A DNA stretch of 64,000 bases from Linum tenue (taxonomy: Eukaryota; Streptophyta; Magnoliopsida; Malpighiales; Linaceae), in assembly GCA_946122785.1 (NCBI GenBank), contig CAMGYJ010000002.1:72382724-72446723 (forward strand), read 5' to 3'. The notes below the pieces were generated by a model. The model saw only the letters and a program-made list of their open reading frames with translations. It was not told the DNA's origin and searched no databases. Shown here one piece after another: positions 56,558-64,000 of the stretch. The translations under genes and the position numbers were made by a program. Numbering within the stretch: position 1 is the stretch's first letter; each line of letters begins with the position of its first letter.

Positions 56558-58630
56558 TTGCTACCGGTTTCTGGAAACATGTTCCCACCATTGCTGATCT
56601 TGTTCATCCTCTGTAACACTCTTCACCTCTCAACTTGCCATTCTCAGTCTCCTCCTCCACCTTCACACTGCAACGAGACATGCGGGGAACTCTCGATTCC
56701 TTTCCCCTTCTTCCTCTCGAACTCCTCCTGCGCTGCTTCTCCTTCAACAACAGCAGCATTCCCTCTCACCTGCTCCAACTCCACCACGCTTTTCCTCACC
56801 ATCAACTCCGACAGATACAGAGTCCTCCAGTTTTTCCCGGACGGTGTCCTTGTAGATTTCCCTGCATCCACTTGCCGCCAGTACTACAACCTCAACGCCT
56901 TCCCCTTCGCCGGGAACCGCTACTTCGGCATATCGGAAGAGAACGTCGTCGGGCTATACGATTGCGACGATTCCTCGCTGTGCAAGCCTGGTTGCGAGAC
57001 TACAGATTACCCCGGCTGCGACGGGGACAGCAACGGCTCCCCTGCTTGCTGCTACCCTCTCTCCGATCGCAGTTCCTGGGATTTGGGAGATGGGTTCAGT
57101 GTCTTCTCCAAGTTTGGATGCAGGGGATTCACCTGCTGGGTCGTCCCTAGAGGGGCTGGCGTTGGGAAGCGCGGGGTCAAATTGGAATGGGCTCTCCCTG
57201 GCAATTCGTCGAGCAGGTTGTGTGCGTCCGATGCGGATACGGTCAATGCCACCACTGTCCAAAGCGGGCTAAGGTGCGAGTGCCGAGACGGGTTCGTCGG
57301 CGATGGATACGCCGGCGGCTCAGGTTGCTTGAAAAGTGAGTCTGTTCGAACAGTCAACAGTCTCTTCACCTTTCCACTGTTGCAAGTTTTAATCTTGTCT
57401 TCTTCACTCGGTCATATCTACAGCTTGCGTTAAGGATGGCCGAGAAGCTCGTGGCGGCGACTGCTTGACCAGACGGCGGAGCGGGAAGATGGTCTCCATT
57501 TTAGCCGGTACGAATTGCTCAATTAGATTGGAAAACTCTCCGATCTGATAATCCTGCAACTTTCCGATCGGATTTTTCTTTTGTGTTCAGGAGTTCTGGG
57601 ACCAATATTCGTCGTTGCGACGTTAACTGCGTTGCTCTGCCTGCTAAAGCGTCCTACAAACGGCGGGACGTACGAGCCAAACAAGGACAAATTGCAGAAC
57701 ACCTTGTCCTTCAGAAAGCCCTGGACGACCCGTTCCTTCACCTACAGGGAGCTGGAGGAAGCTACCAAATGCTTCGACGACGGCCAGAAGCTGACCGACG
57801 CAACTTCGAGCGGTGAAATCTACGCCGGGCTGCTCGCCGACGGCTCGCCGGTGGCGGTTCACAAGGTGGAATGCCGGGACCAGCGAGATCTGAGCCAGGT
57901 CCTCTCGCGAATCGAAGTGATCTCCGCCGTCTTCCACCGAAACATGGCTCGAATCATCGGCTGCTGCATCGACTGCGGCTACACCCCGCTGGTCGTCTAC
58001 GAGTTCCCAGGGAACGGCACCGTGGAGGAACACTTGCGCCGCCGCGAAGCCGGCGGCCTCGACTGGTACCAGAGGCTGAGCATCGCCGCGGAGACGGCGA
58101 GCGTGCTCGCCTTCCTGCAGCAGGAAGTTTCTCCCCCGATTTTCCACCATAATCTCAGATCCGCGTGCCTGTTCCTCGACGATTGCCACTCGGTCCGGGT
58201 CGCCGGCTTCAGGCTCCACATCGGATCCGAGATCGGCGGCGGGGGGATTGTCCACCGGAGCGACGTCTACGAGTTCGGTTTGTTGCTGCTGGAGATGGTG
58301 GCCGGGACGAAGAGCAGGGAGCTGCCGGCGGCGGCGTTGCAGAGGAGCGGGAAGGTGGAGGAGATTGTGGATCCGAATCTGTACTACCACGAGCAAACGG
58401 CGTTCCGGCGGGAGCAGATCGAGGCGGTGGCGGATCTGGCGACGAGGTGCTGGCTGTTCGGCCGGGAAGGGAAGATCGGGATGGCGGAAGTTGCGAAAGA
58501 GCTGGTTCACATCGCCAAGGAGAGCGGCGACGGCGGAAGCAGGAGAGGGCCGGCGCTGGAGGAGACATTCTCCAATTCCAGCTTGCTTCAGATGATTTCC
58601 ATGTCTCCCGATTCCATTTATGTGCACTAA
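56558..58630 (+). CDS. WAK-like receptor with degenerate kinase (WAKL15/20 type)
   Basis: Three exons (56558-57335, 57424-57507, 57591-58630) total 1,902 nt, or 633 residues, in frame. A signal peptide (LLILFILCNTLHLSTCHS) is followed by a GUB_WAK-type Cys-rich domain (CNETCGELSIPFPF, later CCYPL), an EGF-like CECRDGFVGDGY, a membrane span (PIFVVATLTALLCLL, about 291-306) and a kinase-like domain from about 337 (FTYRELEEATKCF). Key kinase motifs are altered: the VAVK lysine position is His (VAVH, ~378), HRD is HHN (~473-475) and DFG is GFR (~493-495). Only one glycine of the P-loop remains. The fold-stabilising SDVYEFG segment is kept. It therefore looks like a pseudokinase cell-surface protein. 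GC content is high in exon 3. Confidence 0.92.
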
Positions 58631-59114
58631 GTCTTACTCGTATCGTCATCCATGGGTCCGCCCTCCGCCGCCTGCCTGCTACTTATTTTCTTTGTTTCTT
58701 CACTTTGATCAGTAATGTACAGCAACGATTTGAGGGTTGTTGAGGCCTGAGGGTCACTTTTAAGTCAGGCTCGCAAATGATCCAAATTAAAGCCGAGTTT
58801 GATATAATTTGAGCTCAATTCGTTAATAAATACTTTATAGTTTCAACCGTGGAATTAAACACTGATTATGTTTACGGAAAAACTCTAAAGCTAGGATCAA
58901 AGAATTAGCAAAGTAGATAGATACTACACAAAAGGATGACACTTTTAGCCTTCAACGTACCCATTCTACATGAATAAGCTCACTTTTTAATACTGAAACT
59001 TAAATTGAGGGACATATGCAGTGTTTGACCCATTCTTTTTATGAAATATTGTTATGATAAAAAAGTTTTATGGTGATCACATGCAAATTTTTATAATCAA
59101 ATAAAATTTCTACT
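58631..59114. other. Spacer, no gene seen
   Basis: WAK-like 3' UTR, then AT-rich sequence. Nothing recognisable. Confidence 0.4.
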
Positions 59115-59582
59115 TCATGTATGTGTAACAAAATCCAATGTTACATTTGCCGCTCTTATCAGCGGTGAAATCCGCTTCTTGTCATTAGAGTTCTTTTCAT
59201 TCTCACCAGCCACGCCAAACAATTGTAGCAACTTGATTATGCAAAGGAGGAGTTTCCTCTTCTCTCCCAACTCGTTCCCGTTGGTCATAGCACAACTAGG
59301 TTCAGAAGCTATCGAAGACGTTGTTGTTCCTGCTAGTTGTCCAAGTGCTGTCACAACTTCCTTAATCACACACTCGTATATCGTCGCCTTTTCTTTTGTC
59401 ACTGAATCGATAAAAATCAATTCGTTAACCCTCTCGGGAGCAACCGCTAGCAAGACGGCTAAATCAACTACATGCCCTCCAACCGCACTTTTGTAAACCA
59501 CATCATTCATCTCCTTGGTCTTTTCACACAAAAGTGCCACTGATGTCAAATCCTGTGAAGATTTATTAATTAATGCCATCAC
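59115..59582 (-). CDS. Unrecognised coding-like segment
   Basis: A 155-codon open frame with protein-like composition (ALLCEKTKEMNDVVYKSAVGG, LLAVAPERVNELIFIDSVTKEKATIYECVIKEVVTAL), predicted mostly helical. A plausible acceptor (CACAG) lies just before DLTSVALL, so this may be the last exon of a larger minus-strand gene whose upstream exon could be near 60055-60160. I do not recognise the family. It could also be a gene remnant: no intact upstream start region was found. Confidence 0.4.
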   Translation of the reverse strand: MMALINKSSQDLTSVALLCEKTKEMNDVVYKSAVGGHVVDLAVLLAVAPERVNELIFIDSVTKEKATIYECVIKEVVTALGQLAGTTTSSIASEPSCAMTNGNELGEKRKLLLCIIKLLQLFGVAGENEKNSNDKKRISPLIRAANVTLDFVTHT

Positions 59583-60044
59583 TAATTAATGACATAGCAT
59601 GGACGAACAATGCTACTTAACTTTAATGTTTGTTGCTTAATCTATAACTTACAAATCTTTGTACCTACTTTAAGTTCTAATTTTGGTTGTTATATTTTTC
59701 TTCTAAAAATACAATCTAACCAAACATCACCCAAACAATGAAGTAGGGAATGATTTCAATTAAACAACATTCGTGATACTATATAGTGTAAAAAAATTTG
59801 ATGGCAAACGAATAACTATTCACATGGATATTTTTATCTTATTAAGTGTTAATAAACCATAAATTTTACTGTAGTTATTTACGGTTGCTAGCCTAGTATC
59901 GTGGACCGTAGATGCCCTCACCACTTACGTATATGCATTTGTGTTGACATGAAAATAGCAAAGGTCTTTTCTAGGTTGACTTGCAAGCAAGTATACTGAA
60001 AATTACTCCAAATTCGGCCCACACCATACTCAAGAAACTGAAAA

Positions 60045-60308
60045 TTAAGTTGCAGGAAAAGAGTAGGAAATGCTTGCAATATTGCATACTTTTCCACTAA
60101 GCTGAACCACCAGATCTTCAACGGAGTGTTCGTCTGGTTTCCAAATCACCTCAGTTCTAAAAAAAGATGAACAGACATCAGAAGGAAATTTCGAGGAAAT
60201 TATCAGCGATGAGGCAAAAAGGTTAGTACGTACTACAAGGAGCCAAAGGTGGACACAATGACCAAAAGCAACAATTTCCCGAATAAGGTTTTCTTTGGAC
60301 GAGAGCAC
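60045..60308 (-). other. Possible upstream exon of the unrecognised gene
   Basis: An 87-codon frame containing TEVIWKPDEHSVEDLVVQLSGK, which looks exon-like and ends near a possible donor. It is on the same strand as, and about 460 bp upstream of, the segment at 59115-59582. Linking the two is speculative. Confidence 0.25.
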
Positions 60309-60979
60309 AACAAACCAAGCTGTGTATTTACCATTCTAGTGTAACGAAGAGGAGCTAGAAAAAGCGGCTTTGTTTGGGCCTGGGACGTTTACCTTATTCT
60401 CAAAAGAAACAATGTATAAAAATTTAAAAATTAATCATACGGTAAGAATTAGGCTCAATAATTTGCTAAAAAACACACACTAGATCGAGCATTTTCTTAG
60501 ACCTTAATTGTCCACCAAATCTTGGTCACCGTATCACAAAGCAAAACATGCAAACAAATCAGAAGACAAATCAAAGAAACACTTGGTAAGAAAATCAATA
60601 AATAAAAACAAAAGAAATCAACTTACATCTTTCGGTAAGAATTTGATTAAATTAATATACATGCATGCACAATTTTGCATTTTGGAATAATATTATATAG
60701 TTTCCTAATTACTTAATATAATTAATTAAAATATTTCCAAACAAAAAAGAAGTTTATGAGAAGAAAATAAATGTTTCGAATATAAGATTGAGGTGTGCCT
60801 TCCATTAATTATATATATATTTCTTCCCTAATATACCTCCCCCATTGTTTCATCTACTAGAGGATTAATCCTATAAATTTGAACTTTACCAAACACCTTA
60901 GCCATATAGCCAAACGATTACTTCTACAGTAATATAATCTCCATCTTAGTTATTATAATCCAGTACGAAACCAAAAACT
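60309..60979. other. AT-rich expansin upstream region
   Basis: No gene. The expansin promoter is presumed here; a TATATATAT segment at about 60811-60820 lies about 160 bp before the start codon. Confidence 0.35.
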
Positions 60980-62282
60980 ATGGCTTACCTCTTTAAAATA
61001 TTCGTGTTGTGTCCGATAATTGTGTTGCTGACTGGAAGTTTACAAACTAATATGGTTGTGCGTGGGAAGGTGGCGACAATTAGTACGCAAGACAATAATG
61101 ATTGGACGTGGCAGGATGCCCATGCAACGTTTTATGGCGACATGTCTGCAAGAGATACACTCCGTAAGCCTTCATTAATTTATCCATAATCGTAATCACC
61201 ATTAACTTGAATTGACACCGATAGTGCAATTGTGTAGTTACATCAAATGGGTTAGCAAACTAATTACTTAATATATCGTGGTTTTGTCTAGCTAGATATA
61301 ATTTCAATCAATAACACAATTTGATTTAACGATGCCCAAATTAAAATGACAATTTTGAGCTGATTGATTTGAGTCCCAAGAGCCCTGAGAAGGATATCCA
61401 AATTACAACGGTAATTTTTAAATTATTAATCATTTGAATCTCATCAACTCTAATCGATCTATCCTTCTTGTGTATACATGAAATTTTCGAAAAATATAAA
61501 AATATAACAAAACATTTGTAAGTGTCATAAATATTTAATTTCTTGTATCAAAGCTTTTTTAAACATATATGTGTATTGCCAATTCTATATATGTCATCAT
61601 TATCAATTTAAATTTGTAAATGTACAACCTTAAAAATTTGTATACTACGTACTCAAACACAGAGGGAGCGTGCGGATACGGCGACGTATTCCAGAAAGGC
61701 TACGGCGTCGAGACGGCGGCCCTCAGTACTCCGCTCTTCAACGACGGACTGACCTGCGGAGCATGCTACGAGCTGAAATGCGTCAACGACGCCACGTGGA
61801 AAGGCTGCTACCAAAACGCCCCCACAATCCAAATCACCGCCACAAACCTCTGCCCGCCGCACTCCACCGGCGGCTGGTGCGACCCGCCGGCGAGGCACTT
61901 CGACCTCACCATGCCCATGTTCGTCAAGCTGGCCCCCGCCGTCGCCGGCGTCGTCCACGTCAGCTACCGCCGGGTCCGGTGCGGGAAACAGGGAGGCGTG
62001 AAGTTCGAGATCACCGGGAACCCGAACTGGAACCTGGTGCTGGTCTACAACGTTGGCGGGGCCGGCGACGTGAACAACGTGAGGGTAAAAGGGTCAAATA
62101 CGGGTTGGATTCAGATGCAGAGGAATTGGGGGCAGAAGTGGGACACCAAGGGGGTTGACTTGAGGGGCCAGGCGTTGACTTTTCAGGTGGTGACGAGCGA
62201 CGGGGCGTTCAAGGTGTTTCGTGACGTGGCGCCGGCGAGTTGGCAGTTTGGGCAGACTTTTGATGGCAAGATCAACTTTTGA
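60980..62282 (+). CDS. Alpha-expansin
   Basis: Two exons (60980-61163 and 61663-62282) total 804 nt, or 267 residues. The joined codon gives DTLQGACGYGDVF. After the signal peptide (LFKIFVLCPIIVLLTGSL) comes the GH45-like domain: ATFYGDMS, GACGYG, the Cys set CGACYELKC/WKGCYQ, TNLCPP, and the HFD motif in ARHFDLTMPMF. The C-terminal group-2 grass pollen allergen-like (CBM63) domain has the aromatic pattern WIQMQRNWGQKW and ends GQTFDGKINF. Expansins loosen cellulose-xyloglucan contacts in acid-growing walls without hydrolysis. The conventional second intron of many EXPA genes is absent. Exon 2 is much more GC-rich than the intron and flanks. Confidence 0.95.
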
Positions 62283-63784
62283 GCGGTTGGCTAATTGGGA
62301 GAGTTTAATGTTGGAACAAATTTGGTTTGTTTGTTTGATTTCATATATCATAAGGTTGTAAAGTGCTTATGGGTTTGAATCGAGAGAAAGAGATACAAGA
62401 ATAAATAATTTGATTATTATTATGAGGATTAAAGACAATCCGGATGCTTTTGATGAATGAATTATATTAGGGTTATGTACTTTGGGGAATTTCACTATTT
62501 CACTATGGAAGTTATAGTAGCAAGAGTTAGGATTATGAATTTGAGTTATAACTTATAAGTCATGCAAAAAGTAACAGTAAGTTTAATCACATTTACAAAT
62601 AAAGCTAGAAAAAACCCCGCGCTATGCCGCGGACGATGGCATACTTGTATTGATATTAGTTGTTCCATTTTTAATTTACATCATCTATGTCATATTTTAT
62701 CTTGAGTATGTTGCGGATGATGCACGGCGTACTCGCCTCTACTCATGGTTGTCATGTAGATGGATGTCAGACAGTAAAAGTGAGTATAATTGGTGCCGAT
62801 TAGGAAAATGGTTGGAATATTATCGATATGATCGATTTCTGACCTCTAAACAAAATAATGTCATTTTATAAAATTTAATTATCAAAAAATTAATTTTTTA
62901 TTTATTACATGATCATGAATTTGAAAATTAAATGTCGATGCTATTTGTTGGGTTCAAATATAAACATTCGGATGTTCACGTTAAATATTGTATTTAAATA
63001 TGAGTATTTTTTATTTTATTTGTAATATTGTATTTTATTTATATATGAATGTAGATTGTATTCAATTATGTTTTATATATGATTATTGAATTTAGTTAAT
63101 GTTATTGATTTGTCATATTTCAATATATTTTGTTAAAACAATATATAAATGTAGATTGTATTCACATATGTTCACTGAATGTTAATAAGTTTTCGTATTT
63201 TTATATATTATGTTAAATTGATATAAATCAGTTGTATCCCATTCAAATCATACCACTTGCTAACCGGTTTGACAATCTTGCTTCACCCATTCACTTTTTC
63301 TTCCCCAAAGTCTTATCTTCTCCCATAATACTCAAAATTGTCTTCCCTTTTAGTTTCGCCAATTAATTGGCCGCAAACATAAAACGGAGCGGATACATGA
63401 TAAAAGCCCATAAACATGGTCCAATCAAATGAATTTATTAAGAAACAGATGGTCCAATCAAATGGAAGTATTAGGCAACAATAAACATGTTTGAGCTTTA
63501 TATATATATATTAATTTACAAACTTGACGAATAAATACTTTTAGTACAGATTTGTTTTTTTTTTTTTATCATCTATGATATATATAATATCATAATAGGA
63601 TAACTATTTTTAGTCTTCATCAAACTGGTGGTTCCTACTTCCTACTTTTTTTGTCCTTACAAAGAAAATGACCATAACTAAAGTCCCCTTGCAATATTCC
63701 TATTTCAATTTATCCTCCATGTCTTATGTGTCTGATGCTGCAGCATATATTTCTAATTACAAGTTATCATAATTGAACATCAAC
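62283..63784. other. AT-rich spacer
   Basis: No supported gene. A GC hairpin (CCGCG-ctatgc-CGCGG, 62617-62632) stands out in otherwise AT-rich DNA. The 73-codon plus-strand frame at 62650-62871 has no recognisable features. Confidence 0.4.
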
Positions 63785-63825
63785 GTCAAGATGGCCGAGT
63801 TGGTCTAAGGCGCCAGTTTCAGGTA

Positions 63826-63857
<32 letters not shown>

Positions 63858-63865
63858 TCTTGACA
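63785..63865 (+). tRNA. tRNA-Leu(CAG): tRNA-Leu (anticodon CAG), second copy
   Basis: 81 nt, identical base for base to 32521-32601. The intact A and B boxes are followed by a T-rich terminator (tgttttgtttttt). The flanks differ from the first copy except for a few bases at either end. Confidence 0.97.
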
Positions 63866-64000
63866 AATGTTTTGTTTTTTAGTTTTCCCTCTACCAAATC
63901 ATTCCATGACCATGGCGTATCACTATAGTATCAGCCACATGCAAAGATGCTATCAGCCCACTTCATCCTAAAGTTCATGTATAGCTTGAATCTGTGGAAG
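63866..64000. other. Window end, no gene
   Basis: A short spacer; nothing seen. Confidence 0.4.

Noticed and set aside
57644..58627. 327-codon minus-strand frame opposite the WAK-like kinase exon
   Set aside because: It is a shadow frame produced by the GC-rich third positions of the real plus-strand exon.

Overview
This is nuclear DNA from a flowering plant, almost certainly a eudicot. It has intron-containing genes with GT-AG junctions, AT-rich spacers, CCCTAAA-type telomere-like repeats, hAT, Mutator-like and LINE debris, and plant-specific families (NAC, PPR, PORR, CC-NBS-LRR, WAK-like, alpha-expansin). The species cannot be told from the sequence.

Layout. 1-7.3 kb: gene-poor, with a 5'-truncated LINE, a hAT-like element and a small tandem duplication. 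7.4-16.1 kb: three minus-strand genes: a class-IV glutaredoxin-like zinc-finger protein, eIF3 subunit J (6 exons) and a PLS-type PPR protein. 17.6-26.4 kb: an At4g14100-like secreted-protein gene on the minus strand, cut in two within its first coding exon by a 6,311-bp Mutator-like element with a perfect 9-bp target duplication. The element is packed with tandem arrays and telomere-like repeats. 28.7-30.4 kb: a three-exon NAC gene resembling FEZ. 31-32.1 kb: two nested hAT elements. 32.5 kb: a tRNA-Leu(CAG) gene. 33.4-34.6 kb: a PORR-domain organellar protein. 36-48.6 kb: a 22-exon glycine-rich membrane protein of about 1,460 residues (At5g11700-like). 50.4-54.4 kb: a single-exon CC-NBS-LRR resistance-type gene, followed by an intron-containing, frameshifted 20S proteasome beta-2 pseudogene. 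56.6-58.6 kb: a WAK-like receptor whose kinase domain has lost its catalytic motifs. 59.1-60.3 kb: an unrecognised coding-like segment. 61-62.3 kb: an alpha-expansin. 63.8 kb: a second, identical tRNA-Leu(CAG).

The genes are unrelated housekeeping, developmental, defence and wall genes and do not form a pathway. The most interesting system is the Mutator-like element at 19.9-26.3 kb. It combines three tandem-repeat arrays, a duplicated GC-hairpin cassette and repeated AGTATTAC motifs resembling those bound by VANDAL anti-silencing proteins. The insertion looks recent, because both halves of the split reading frame are intact and rejoin in frame across the target duplication. Exon coordinates were read by eye from splice sites and checked by reading frame. 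For each multi-exon gene the summed exon length is a multiple of three.
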